Shown here one piece after another: positions 16,145-23,685 of a DNA stretch of 26,284 nt; the stretch's first letter is position 1, and each line of letters begins with the position of its first letter. The stretch is from assembly GCA_016742125.1 (NCBI GenBank), contig JACVCM010000043.1:1-26284 (forward strand), read 5' to 3'. Source of the DNA: Sphingomonadaceae bacterium. GTDB lineage: Bacteria > Pseudomonadota > Alphaproteobacteria > Sphingomonadales > Sphingomonadaceae. Below the pieces are notes generated by a model that saw nothing but the letters and a program-made list of their open reading frames with translations, had not been told where the DNA came from and made no database searches. The translations under genes and the position numbers were made by a program.

Positions 16145-16455
16145 TGGATGTCCTCCTGTCAGGGCGGAATGCAAAGGCAGGTTAGGATGAAGGCCAATAC
16201 GCGCCGATAAGTAATATTACGGGGGCGCCCGAACCGACGGTAGCCACTTGCGGGCAAGATCGGGACGGCCGCCGCGCGATATTATGGCTGCTGTCATCAT
16301 CTTACGGTCCGAACGAATAGGCTTTTAGAGTCTAATGCGCGGAAATGCCGGCTGGCATCCGTTAGTTTGCGGAGGATCCGCATCCGGCATTGGCGCTCGT
16401 CCGCTACGCAACATTGCGTATCCCGAACACATGTCGTCCCCTGCAAAATATACTA
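16145..16455. promoter_or_regulatory. Divergent intergenic region between exporter operon and stress island
   Basis: This 311-base spacer has no convincing gene. It contains the AGGAGG site of the ATPase gene, a perfect palindrome GTAATATTAC (16211-16220) that could belong to the exporter promoter, a perfect inverted repeat TGCGGA-GGA-TCCGCA (16368-16382), ATGCC-N4-GGCAT nearby, and the dyad at 16405-16420 listed separately. TATACT at 16449-16454 looks like a -10 box but sits one base before the ATG at 16456, so it would fit only if translation starts elsewhere or the match is chance. Confidence 0.5.
16405..16420. promoter_or_regulatory. Dyad TACGCA-ACAT-TGCGTA, candidate FixJ-type or other operator
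   Basis: The arms TACGCA and TGCGTA are perfect reverse complements across a 4-base centre; the adjoining centre bases also pair, giving 7-bp arms around CA. The centre is about 43 bases upstream of the ATG at 16456, a common place for activator sites. A second dyad of the same form (TACGYA-N4-TRCRTA) lies upstream of the fixL-like gene at 23645-23660. The link to the FixJ-type regulator is inferred from this sharing only. Confidence 0.5.
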
Positions 16456-16815
16456 ATGACCTGGAAGACCATCCGACTTGAACTGGCCCGCACTCCCGGA
16501 ATTCCGGAAGGGTCGCCTTCTCACGCCTATATCCTTCGCCTGCCGCTGGACACACATGACATGATCGACCGGGCGGCAATCAAGCACCCCGCTGAACGCC
16601 CGGCGGTACGCCGCATTTGGCCCGGTCAACCCGACCGCATTGGCGTGGTCATCAGCCAGCGTGACGGCTGGGCCTTTTCCTATGAAGCGGGCGATGCCGA
16701 TGATGAGGGCGTGTTTCACCTGGAGAATCATCCAATCCGGCCAGGCGAATATCTGACGATTACGGAGACCGATGGCGAGCGACTGCCGTTCAAGGTCGTC
16801 GCATGCCGCGAATGA
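16456..16815 (+). CDS. Conserved hypothetical protein, 119 aa
   Basis: I do not recognise a named family, although the sequence style (MTWKTIRLELARTPGIPEGS, SHAYILRLPLD, FHLENHPIRPGEYLTITE) looks like a conserved small protein of alphaproteobacteria. It is soluble with no signal peptide or membrane segment, mixed alpha/beta in composition, and has a run of acidic residues (EAGDADDEG) in the second half. The ATG at 16456 is chosen because the upstream extension to 16390 reads through the dyad and promoter-like bases. There is no strong ribosome binding site before it. It is the first gene of the stress island, with a perfect dyad 35 bases upstream, and a small CxxC peptide gene follows 19 bases after its stop. 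Co-regulation with the oxygen-sensing system is possible; no function is proposed. Confidence 0.72.
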   Translation: MTWKTIRLELARTPGIPEGSPSHAYILRLPLDTHDMIDRAAIKHPAERPAVRRIWPGQPDRIGVVISQRDGWAFSYEAGDADDEGVFHLENHPIRPGEYLTITETDGERLPFKVVACRE

Positions 16816-16834
16816 CACGCCGGAGAAAAAGTTG

Positions 16835-16957
16835 ATGAAACGTCTCATCGCGCAGTCTGCCAAGTTCGAGCAGGATGGAAAATATCGCGACATCGCCTGT
16901 CGGGATTGTCCAGAATGGCCCATGCCAATGCGTACGCGCGTTGATGCGGATGGTTGA
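16835..16957 (+). CDS. Small CxxC peptide, 40 aa
   Basis: This short frame encodes 40 residues beginning MKRLIAQSAKFEQDGKY and containing one CRDC pair (CxxC spacing), then a Pro/Met-rich tail. A GGAGA ribosome binding site lies 7 bases before the ATG, and the gene follows the 119-aa hypothetical protein by 19 bases, so the two are probably co-transcribed. The CxxC pair could bind metal or form a disulphide, but one pair alone is weak evidence. The stop lies 14 bases from the stop of the convergent NRAMP-like gene. I do not recognise a family; reality as a gene is supported only by the ribosome binding site and the position. Confidence 0.5.
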   Translation: MKRLIAQSAKFEQDGKYRDIACRDCPEWPMPMRTRVDADG

Positions 16958-16971
16958 GTAGGAACAGTGGG

Positions 16972-18276
16972 CTACCGAAAGTGGATCAAAAGATACCCGA
17001 CAGAAACGATCCCCATGACGATTGTTGCCGTCCAGCCGCCGACGGTGAGCCTGGCTGATATGGTAAGCTTACCCATGGCCGCGCGATTGGTGGCAATCAG
17101 CATCATTACCACCATCAAGGGCGCGGCCAATATGCCGTTGACGACCGCTGCCCAGTAAAGCGCCTTGATGGGATCGACGCCGACGTAGTTTAACGTCAAT
17201 CCGGCTATCGTGGCAATTGCGATAGTTGCATAAAAAGCCTTGGCTTCCCGCGGTTTGCGATCGAGGCCTTCGACCCAGCCAAAACTTTCGCTCACCGCAT
17301 AGGCCGCCGAACCTGCCAATATCGGGACCGCCAGCATGCCGGTCCCGATGATGCCGATTGCGAACAGGGTAAAGGCGAGATCGCCGGCGATGGGCCTTAA
17401 TGCCTCGGCCGCCTGGGCAGAAGATTCGACATAGGTTATGCCATGCGCGTTCAGCGTCGCTGCGGTCGCGATCACGATGAAAAGCGCAGTCAGGTGCGAA
17501 AAGCCCATACCCAGCATCGTGTCGAGCCGGATGCGCCTCAGCTCGCTGCCCGCGCGCCGGGGCGCCACGCATAACGGCTTCACATGTCGGCGATGTTGTT
17601 CCTCCACCTCCTGGCCTGCCTGCCAGAAAAACAGATAGGGGCTGATCGTGGTTCCCAGTATCGCGACCAGCGCCATTGCATGCGCATCGTCGAGCACGAA
17701 ACGCGGCACGAAAGTCTCATAGGCTGCCTGGCTCCAGTCGACCCCGGCTACAAAGACCACGGCAACATAGGAGAACAACGCGAGTGTGCTCCATTTGAGG
17801 ATTCGCGCATAGCTCGCGTAGCTCATGAAAATTTCCATCACTATGCAGATTATTGCAAACAAGCCGGCATAGACCATCACCGGGCCGCCGATCAGCAATG
17901 CAAGCGCAGCACCCATTGCGCCCAAGTCGGCCCCCAGATTGATGATGTTGGCGATCAGGAGGAGGTTGACGACGATCTGCAGCAGCCAGCGCGGATAATG
18001 GCGGCGCAGGTTTTGCGCGACTCCCGCACCCGTAACTGAACCGATCTCTGCACTGATCGCCTGAATCGAGGCGAGCAGCGGATAGCTGAACAAGATCGCC
18101 CAGCCCATCCCATAACCGAATTGTGCACCGACCTGGCTGTAAGTGGCAACGCCGCTGGGGTCGTCGTCTGCGGCGCCAGTAACAAGGCCGGGCCCCAGCT
18201 TGCGCAACGCGAGCCGGGTGCGACCAACACCGGACAGATGGCCGGGATAATCGAGTGTCGATTCTGCTTTGCTCAT
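16972..18276 (-). CDS. NRAMP-family divalent cation transporter, divergent type
   Basis: This 434-residue protein has about eleven membrane segments and the NRAMP fold pattern. The opening of TM1 reads GAADDDPSGVATYSQ, and TM6 reads LGTTISPYLFFWQAG (about 208-221). In typical Mn/Fe NRAMP proteins the metal site uses DPGN in TM1 and an A-x-x-M segment (MPH) in TM6. Here the TM1 Asn is replaced (DPSG) and the TM6 Met is Ser (SPY). Loss of the Met is known in NRAMP-related magnesium transporters, which bind hard cations, so transition-metal selectivity should not be assumed. The frame opens at 18291, but the ATG at 18276 has an AAGGGC sequence before it and is preferred. It is divergent from the universal stress protein gene and convergent with the CxxC peptide gene. 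Confidence 0.85.
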   Translation of the reverse strand: MSKAESTLDYPGHLSGVGRTRLALRKLGPGLVTGAADDDPSGVATYSQVGAQFGYGMGWAILFSYPLLASIQAISAEIGSVTGAGVAQNLRRHYPRWLLQIVVNLLLIANIINLGADLGAMGAALALLIGGPVMVYAGLFAIICIVMEIFMSYASYARILKWSTLALFSYVAVVFVAGVDWSQAAYETFVPRFVLDDAHAMALVAILGTTISPYLFFWQAGQEVEEQHRRHVKPLCVAPRRAGSELRRIRLDTMLGMGFSHLTALFIVIATAATLNAHGITYVESSAQAAEALRPIAGDLAFTLFAIGIIGTGMLAVPILAGSAAYAVSESFGWVEGLDRKPREAKAFYATIAIATIAGLTLNYVGVDPIKALYWAAVVNGILAAPLMVVMMLIATNRAAMGKLTISARLTVGGWTATIVMGIVSVGYLLIHFR

Positions 18277-18410
18277 GACGCCCTTTGTCATGCAGGCATC
18301 GGCAAACGCATCCGTATTTTCCCTGATATAGCGCTTGGGGACAGCGGGCTAAACTCAGCTCAGCGGCAAACCTGCCGTCATTTTCTGTGCCTCCGGCGGG
18401 AGATTTTACG

Positions 18411-19223
18411 ATGAAGTCCCTCTTACTCCACGTGCAAGACGATCCCGGCATGGAAGCGCGCCTGCAAGCTGCGCTGGCCATAGCACGCGCAACATCGGGG
18501 CATCTGAGTTGTCTGCATGTCACGCCGATCAGCCTGTATATCGCGTCGGATGGCATCACCGGGGCATATATGATGCCCAATTTCTCCAAGACGCTGGATG
18601 AAATGGAAAAGAAGATGCGCGCCCGTATCGAGGCGCATCTGAAAACCGAAGATGTGTCGTGGGACTATGAGCATGTCGAGGGCGATGCAGCGCAAGAAAT
18701 CGTGGCGCGGTCCTCGCTTGCCGATCTGATCGTGCTTGGTCGCTATCACCACCGCGAAACGCGCTACACGCCGATCACGCTGATTGGCGATGTGTTGCAG
18801 AGCGCCCGCGCGCCTTTGCTGGTGCAGCCGCAGGATTTGATGACTTTCGATATATTCGGCCCGGCCGTGGTCGGATGGAATGGCAGTTTCGAGGCGGCCA
18901 ATGCCCTGCGCGCCGCGCTGCCGCTGCTGCAAATGGCCTCGGCAGTCCACATCGTGACCGTCGAGGAACCAAAGCCGCTTCTTCTGCCGTCACTTGCCGC
19001 TTCAACCTATCTGTCGAGGCATGGCGTCACATCCGAGCTCCATGCCCGCCCGGTTTCCGGAAAACCGGTGGAAGAGGCCATCAGGGAAACTGCAGGGGTG
19101 GTGGGCGCAGGCTATATCGTCATGGGCGGCTATGGTCATAGCCGGGCACGCGAGTTTCTGTTTGGGGGGGTAACCCGGACCCTTCTGAAGGAGTGCCCGA
19201 TCCCGCTTGTCATGGGACATTAG
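18411..19223 (+). CDS. Tandem universal stress protein (UspA family)
   Basis: This 270-residue protein contains two Usp domains in tandem (about residues 1-140 and 150-270). The second ends with the ATP-binding pattern G-x2-G-x9-G-S/T, seen as GGYGHSRAREFLFGGVT. The first domain ends in LGRYHHRETRYTPITLIGDVL, where this pattern is degenerate. Usp proteins are cytoplasmic, bind ATP or other nucleotides and are induced in starvation, hypoxia and stationary phase. The ATG at 18411 is preceded by GGCGGGAGA, a good ribosome binding site, so the 8-codon upstream extension is left out. The gene is followed almost without gap by the MgtC/DUF4010 gene. Neighbouring Hsp20, BON and FixL/FixJ genes make a low-oxygen stress role likely, but this is inferred from context. 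Confidence 0.92.
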   Translation: MKSLLLHVQDDPGMEARLQAALAIARATSGHLSCLHVTPISLYIASDGITGAYMMPNFSKTLDEMEKKMRARIEAHLKTEDVSWDYEHVEGDAAQEIVARSSLADLIVLGRYHHRETRYTPITLIGDVLQSARAPLLVQPQDLMTFDIFGPAVVGWNGSFEAANALRAALPLLQMASAVHIVTVEEPKPLLLPSLAASTYLSRHGVTSELHARPVSGKPVEEAIRETAGVVGAGYIVMGGYGHSRAREFLFGGVTRTLLKECPIPLVMGH

Positions 19224-19226
19224 GCT

Positions 19227-20495
19227 TTGTCGGCGGGTGGCGATCTCGCCTATCGCGATCTGGCGGTCGCGCTGGCGGCGGGGCTTCTTGTCGGTATCGA
19301 ACGGGGCTGGCGGCAGCGCGAGGTGACCACAGGCGGCCGCGTAGGCGGCGTGAGAACCTTTGCGCTTCTGGGCGGGCTGGGCGGGATGATCGGGCTGTTG
19401 GCGCAGAACTATGGCATAGTCATGCCAGCCATCCTCCTTGGCGGCGCGACAATCACGCTGGCTTTCGGATATGCAAAATCGATGTCGGCGCCGGAAGATG
19501 TCAGTATCACCAGTCTCGTCGCCGCCTTGCTGACGCTGTCTTTCGGGATGCTGGCAACGTCGGGCCATCCGGCTTTGGCCATGGCCGCCGCCGCAGTGGT
19601 TACGATGATATTGGCATTGCGAAGCGCGCTGCACGGGCTGATCCAGAAGCTTGGCGAAGCCGATGTGATAGCGCTTGCCCGCTTCGCGATCATAGCGGGC
19701 GCCATCTGGCCCTTTCTGCCTGATACGCGCTACGGTCCATTTGACGCATGGAATCCCCGACAGCTTTGGCTGGTCGTGGTTTTCGTTACCGGACTGTCGT
19801 TCGCCGGATATGCCTCAAGCCGGATTTTTGGCGCCGCCAAAGGCATATTGGCGACCGCCGCAATTGGCGGTGCATATTCATCGACAGCGGTAACCGCCCT
19901 GCTGTCGCACCGGCTACGGACGGACGAGGCCGGACATGGCACATTGTCGGCGGGAATAGCGCTGGCAACATCGATCATGTTTGTCCGTGTATTGTTGCTG
20001 ACCGCCATCATTGCAGGGTTTGCGTTTTGGCCGGTGCTGCGCCTCGTGGGGCCAGCGATGTTGGTCGGCGTAACTGTCGCACTGCTGATGCTCCGCGACC
20101 GCACACCGGCCGCGACTGCAGAGCCGACCCGGCCTGGCAATCCAATCGCAATCCTTCCCGCGCTCGGCTTTTTGGGTCTGGTTGCAATTATGGCCGTCGC
20201 AGCGCGCTGGGCCGAGATGAGCTTTGGTGGCGGGGGCGCTCTCGCGTTGATTACCGCAGTCGGCGTATTCGACGTCGATGCGGCGATTATCACGCTGGGT
20301 GGCATTTCCGCCGTCAATATCGATCTGGATCTGGCCGGTCTGTCGCTTGGGGGGGCAGTCCTGGCCAATATGCTGGTCAAGATCGGCGTTGTCATAATCT
20401 ACGCCGGATTCAAACGCGGGCGGAACGCAATCATGGCATTGTCAGCAGGAGCAGCCACGCTCGCAGGCGTGTGTGCTGTTGCGTTGTTTAGATAG
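19227..20495 (+). CDS. MgtC/SapB and DUF4010 domain membrane protein
   Basis: This 422-residue, strongly hydrophobic protein has about twelve membrane segments. The N-terminal part (about 8-140) has the MgtC/SapB pattern AAGLLVGIERGWRQRE followed by GVRTFALLGGLGG, and the C-terminal half (about 185-400) matches what is called DUF4010 (GLSFAGYASSRIFG, GGAYSSTAVTALLSHR). The function is not established; MgtC-like proteins are linked to magnesium limitation and control of membrane ATPase. It begins with TTG at 19227, three bases after the universal stress protein stop; no ATG or GTG occurs in frame near the beginning of the conserved part, so TTG is the best start. It is presumably co-translated with the stress protein gene, and the downstream nuclease-like gene starts 13 bases after its end. 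Confidence 0.84.
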   Translation: MSAGGDLAYRDLAVALAAGLLVGIERGWRQREVTTGGRVGGVRTFALLGGLGGMIGLLAQNYGIVMPAILLGGATITLAFGYAKSMSAPEDVSITSLVAALLTLSFGMLATSGHPALAMAAAAVVTMILALRSALHGLIQKLGEADVIALARFAIIAGAIWPFLPDTRYGPFDAWNPRQLWLVVVFVTGLSFAGYASSRIFGAAKGILATAAIGGAYSSTAVTALLSHRLRTDEAGHGTLSAGIALATSIMFVRVLLLTAIIAGFAFWPVLRLVGPAMLVGVTVALLMLRDRTPAATAEPTRPGNPIAILPALGFLGLVAIMAVAARWAEMSFGGGGALALITAVGVFDVDAAIITLGGISAVNIDLDLAGLSLGGAVLANMLVKIGVVIIYAGFKRGRNAIMALSAGAATLAGVCAVALFR

Positions 20496-20508
20496 GTGGG
20501 CATGCAAA

Positions 20509-22077
20509 GTGGAACCAGTCGAGATTATTTTTCACGGCGCGGCGGGAACGGTTACTGGCTCTTGCTTCGAGGTTCGGGGTAACGGCAAATCCATTCTTGT
20601 CGATTGTGGGATGTTCCAGGGTACCCGTTCACTCGAGGCCCTGAATCACCAGAAACTGCCATTCGATCCCCGGAGCATCGACGCAGTCATATTGACCCAC
20701 GCGCATCTCGACCATAGCGGGCGGCTGCCTTATCTGGCCGCGAGCGGTTGCCGCGCAACGATCTGGATGACCGCGCCGACCGCCGACATCATCGAACCGC
20801 TGTTGCTCGATTCCGCCAAGCTGCAAACCGCCGACGCCGTAAGGCGCAATCAACGACCCGACCGGATGGGGTTGCCGCCATTCGTCCCGCTTTATACCGG
20901 TGACGATGTCACGTCATGCATCGGGCAAATCCGTGAAACGGCTTATTGCACATGGAACGATCTGGGCGGTGGCGATGGTTTCAGGCTGTGGGATGCACGC
21001 CACATAGTCGGGTCGGCCTCGGTCGAGTTAAGGCTGGCTGGGCAGCGGCTGCTGTTCTCGGGCGACGTAGGCGGCGGTTCCGCGATACATTGCAGCGCAG
21101 CCGAATTGGGCGGATATGACCAGATCATTTGTGAAGCGACCTATGGCGATCGCGCGCGCGAGCCGGTGCTGATCGCCGATCGCCGCGAACAGCTTGCCAC
21201 CTATGTCGAAGAAACATTGAACCGCAACGGCAATCTGCTGGTACCGGCATTCGCCGTTGAGCGAACCCAGGTGGTGCTTGAGGATTTGGTGGCGCTGTTT
21301 GAATCCAAACGGTTGAAGCCGGTCAATATTTTCGTCGACTCGCCGCTGGCCGAGCGCGTGACCCGGGCCACCCAGCGGCATCGTCACGCCGGCTATGATC
21401 TGCTCTCGATACCCAACATCCGTTTCACGCATGACGTCGAGGAATCGAAGCGGATCAACAGCATGACCGGGGTCATCATCGTTGCCGGTTCGGGCATGTG
21501 CCAGGGCGGCAGGATAAGACATCATTTGCTGCACAATTTGCCTCATCCCCGCGCGCGGGTTTTGCTCGTCGGCTATCAGGTTGCCGGCACGCTGGGTGCC
21601 GTTCTGCGCGACGGTGCGAACCATGTGCGCATCTCCGGGCATGACGTGCCGGTCAGGGCCGATATAAAGGTTCTGGACAGCTACTCTACCCACGCCGACC
21701 GACCCGCGCTGCTTGACTGGATCAAGACCCGAGGACCGATTTCAGGTTCGGTTTTTCTCGTCCACGGCGAGGAGCGTTCGCTGTCGGCGCTGGCAGAGGA
21801 TGTCCGCAAAGCCGGAGTCGCCAAAGATGTGCATATTCCGATGCTGGGGGAAAGCTGGGTCGTCAGCGCCAGGCATGCGGCCACGCGCATGGGCGAATCG
21901 CCAGGCGACCTGCGCAGCCGTGTTGCCCCGCGCGACTGGACCGCCAGCCTTGCCGCGCTTGAATCGGGCCTTGCGGACCGGCTGCGCGCCTTGCCATCGG
22001 ATGCAGCGCGTGAGCGCGTGCTCGCATCGCTTTCCCGCACGCTTGAGCGGGCCGAAGGGATCAGGGAGACTACTTAG
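20509..22077 (+). CDS. Beta-CASP metallo-beta-lactamase fold protein (RNase/CPSF type)
   Basis: This 522-residue protein belongs to the beta-CASP branch of metallo-beta-lactamases that includes RNA-processing nucleases such as CPSF73 and RNase J. The zinc motif is THAHLDHSG with HxHxDH at residues 64-69. DARHIVGSASVEL supplies the next His, FSGDVGG the bridging Asp, and the beta-CASP block FVDSPLA, GMCQGGRIRHHL and YSTHADRPALLDW follows, ending with the RMMBL region VFLVHGEERSLSAL. It is expected to cut or trim RNA in the cytoplasm, but stand-alone bacterial members have been little studied. The GTG at 20509 with AGGTGGG 9 bases upstream is preferred over the 12-codon longer frame, which overlaps the previous gene. 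The position in a Usp, DUF4010, MBL, BON, Hsp20 set suggests RNA turnover under stress. Confidence 0.88.
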   Translation: MEPVEIIFHGAAGTVTGSCFEVRGNGKSILVDCGMFQGTRSLEALNHQKLPFDPRSIDAVILTHAHLDHSGRLPYLAASGCRATIWMTAPTADIIEPLLLDSAKLQTADAVRRNQRPDRMGLPPFVPLYTGDDVTSCIGQIRETAYCTWNDLGGGDGFRLWDARHIVGSASVELRLAGQRLLFSGDVGGGSAIHCSAAELGGYDQIICEATYGDRAREPVLIADRREQLATYVEETLNRNGNLLVPAFAVERTQVVLEDLVALFESKRLKPVNIFVDSPLAERVTRATQRHRHAGYDLLSIPNIRFTHDVEESKRINSMTGVIIVAGSGMCQGGRIRHHLLHNLPHPRARVLLVGYQVAGTLGAVLRDGANHVRISGHDVPVRADIKVLDSYSTHADRPALLDWIKTRGPISGSVFLVHGEERSLSALAEDVRKAGVAKDVHIPMLGESWVVSARHAATRMGESPGDLRSRVAPRDWTASLAALESGLADRLRALPSDAARERVLASLSRTLERAEGIRETT

Positions 22078-22164
22078 GTGGCTTTCCCGATTTGCGGCTC
22101 GTGGCTGCATCATCAATATCGCTTTCAGGGGACTTGTAACGCTTTACGATCAAGGAGAATTCCA

Positions 22165-22815
22165 ATGAAAACCGATAGCCAATTGCAACAGGATGTTATG
22201 GCCGAACTGGAGTGGGAACCAAGTTTCGACCATGCCCATATCGGCGTTGCGGCAAAGGACGGGATAGTCACGTTATCGGGCTATGGCGGCACATATGCCG
22301 CCAAGATTGGCGAAGAAAAAGCTGCCCGCCGGGTGAAAGGCGTACGCGGTCTCGCCGAAGAAATCGAAGTGCGCTTTGCAACCGATCCCAAAACCGCAGA
22401 CCCCGAAATCGCCAAGCGCATCGCCGACATGTTCGACTGGAGTGCGACGATTCCCAAGGGCAAGATTAACGTAAAGGTCGAACATGGATGGGTAACGCTC
22501 AGCGGCGATGTAGGATATCATTTCCATCGCCAAGCCGCACGGGACCTTGCTTCGCGCATTAGCGGCGTCAAAGGCGTCAGCAACATGATCGAGGTCAAGA
22601 AAGCACCCTCGCCTTACGACATCCGCCAATCGATCATGGATGCATTCAGGCGATCTGCCGATCTGGACGCCAGCACCATCTCGGTTGCGGCAGACGGCGA
22701 CAAGGTGACACTCTCGGGCAAGGTACATTCGGGATATGAGCGCCGGATCGCCGAACGCGCCGCCTGGGCCGCGCCCGGTGTCAACCGGCTGGAAGATAAT
22801 ATCATGGTGATTTGA
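22165..22815 (+). CDS. Triple BON-domain protein (OsmY-like)
   Basis: This 216-residue protein consists of three BON domains in a row (about 5-70, 77-146 and 149-216). Each contains the conserved GxVTLSG-type strand (GIVTLSGYGG, GWVTLSGDVG, DKVTLSGKVH) and a following helix ending in a GV/GVK turn. BON domains bind phospholipid surfaces, and OsmY-type proteins are stress-induced. There is no evident signal peptide, so unlike OsmY it may be cytoplasmic. The ATG has an AAGGAGAA ribosome binding site 7 bases upstream. It follows the MBL-fold gene by 87 bases, and a strong terminator lies 40 bases downstream. Its role here is probably membrane or envelope stabilisation in the stress island; that is inference from family and neighbours. 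Confidence 0.9.
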   Translation: MKTDSQLQQDVMAELEWEPSFDHAHIGVAAKDGIVTLSGYGGTYAAKIGEEKAARRVKGVRGLAEEIEVRFATDPKTADPEIAKRIADMFDWSATIPKGKINVKVEHGWVTLSGDVGYHFHRQAARDLASRISGVKGVSNMIEVKKAPSPYDIRQSIMDAFRRSADLDASTISVAADGDKVTLSGKVHSGYERRIAERAAWAAPGVNRLEDNIMVI

Positions 22816-22855
22816 CCAACATGAATTCCCCCTAATGCGACCCAGGGGGCATACT

Positions 22856-22897
22856 GAGCGGGCCTCTCTCAACGCGAGTTTAAGGCCCGCTCTTTTT
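22856..22897 (+). terminator. Rho-independent terminator after the BON gene
   Basis: GAGCGGGCC (22856-22864) pairs perfectly with GGCCCGCTC (22884-22892), with a short CTC/GAG inner stem in the loop, and is followed by TTTTT (22893-22897). This is a classic intrinsic terminator closing the plus-strand stress operon. Confidence 0.9.
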
Positions 22898-22993
22898 CCG
22901 CCTGGTTCCGTCTGGTCAGGTCGGACGCACCGGCCACCAACGGCCCACGGCTGTGCATGGCAATTTTACCGCTTCCGGAAAAGGCAAAAGACT

Positions 22994-23037
22994 GCGGCAG
23001 GCTCGCTACGGGGGAGGGGATGAGCGAGACCTGCCGC
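22994..23037 (-). terminator. Hairpin terminator downstream of hsp20
   Basis: GCGGCAGGCTCGC (22994-23006) pairs with GCGAG (23024-23028) and CCTGCCGC (23030-23037), a 13-bp stem with one bulged A. On the minus strand it lies 35 bases after the hsp20 stop and is followed by a T-rich run (AGTCTTTTGCCTTTT), fitting an intrinsic terminator for that gene. Confidence 0.7.
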
Positions 23038-23071
23038 CTGCAAGGTCGATCTGGTGCTTGATGTCAGGAAG

Positions 23072-23560
23072 TCATGCGTTGATCGGTATCTTGCGTTCGC
23101 GCTCGATCATGGCGGCATTTTTTGGCAGGTGGACCGAAAGGATGCCATCGCGTGCGCTGGCGCTTATCTTTTCATGGTCGATGCCCCGGGGCAGCTCGAC
23201 CGCGCGTTCGAAGCGGCCATAGTGCCTTTCGGAAAAGATGTAGCCTTCCTCTTTCTCCTCATGCTCCTCGCGCTTTTCACCGCTGAGGCGCAAAAAGCCG
23301 TCGGAGACCTTGAGCTCGACATCCTCGGCTGTCATTCCCGGGATTTCGGCGATCAGCTCGAATTCCTTCCCCTTGTCCTTGAATTCAAGCGCTGGGCCAG
23401 ACAATGCCTGAATACGCCTTGTAAGATTCAGACCCATTGGGCGGGTCCAGAAATCGTCGAAAAGATGGTCGAACTCGCTGCGAACACGTGCCAGCGGCCG
23501 CCAAAAATCCTCACTGCGTTTGACAGGAACGGCTGCGCTTTCCTTGCTATTCTTTGACAT
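23072..23560 (-). CDS. Hsp20/alpha-crystallin small heat-shock protein
   Basis: This 162-residue protein has the small heat-shock protein layout. An N-terminal arm contains the FDHLFDDFW segment, then comes an alpha-crystallin domain (about 57-150) with IPGMTAEDVELKV, LRLSGEKREE and the closing SARDGILSVHLPK motif, and the C-terminal tail has the I-x-I motif KIPINA used in oligomer assembly. It binds unfolding proteins without ATP in the cytoplasm. The frame extends 31 codons upstream, but the ATG at 23560 has GGAGG six bases before it and gives normal length. It is divergent from the FixL-type kinase gene and shares with it a 125-base region with a dyad operator candidate. Induction by low oxygen as well as heat is therefore plausible. 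Confidence 0.93.
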   Translation of the reverse strand: MSKNSKESAAVPVKRSEDFWRPLARVRSEFDHLFDDFWTRPMGLNLTRRIQALSGPALEFKDKGKEFELIAEIPGMTAEDVELKVSDGFLRLSGEKREEHEEKEEGYIFSERHYGRFERAVELPRGIDHEKISASARDGILSVHLPKNAAMIERERKIPINA

Positions 23561-23644
23561 TTTTTCCTCCGTTGGGATTTGCAAAAATACTCGACGGCAT
23601 ATTGCTATCCTCCCGGTCGCCAGGTCGAAATCAGATGTGTCCCC

Positions 23645-23660
23645 TACGTACAATTACATA
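23645..23660. promoter_or_regulatory. Dyad TACGTA-CAAT-TACATA in the hsp20/fixL divergent promoter
   Basis: The arms TACGTA and TACATA pair at five of six positions across a 4-base centre, with flanking C and G adding one more pair (CTACGTACAATTACATAG, 23644-23661). It matches the form TACGYA-N4-TRCRTA shared with 16405-16420. It lies about 85 bases before hsp20 and 25 bases before the first possible fixL start, so it could be bound by the FixJ-type regulator to control both. No FNR/FixK-type TTGAT-N4-ATCAA box was seen here. Confidence 0.5.
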
Positions 23661-23685
23661 GCACCCTACCCGGAATGCATATGGC

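Noticed and set aside
16449..16454. TATACT as -10 box of the 119-aa gene
   Set aside because: It ends one base before the chosen ATG, so transcription would begin inside the coding region; kept only as a remark.
22140..22155. GTAACGCTTTAC inverted repeat before the BON gene as a third dyad of the shared type
   Set aside because: The arms are only 4 bases and differ from TACGYA/TRCRTA, so it does not support the same operator.
23561..23685. FNR/FixK box (TTGAT-N4-ATCAA) in the hsp20/fixL spacer
   Set aside because: No pair of half-sites with this spacing is present; only the TACGTA-type dyad was found.
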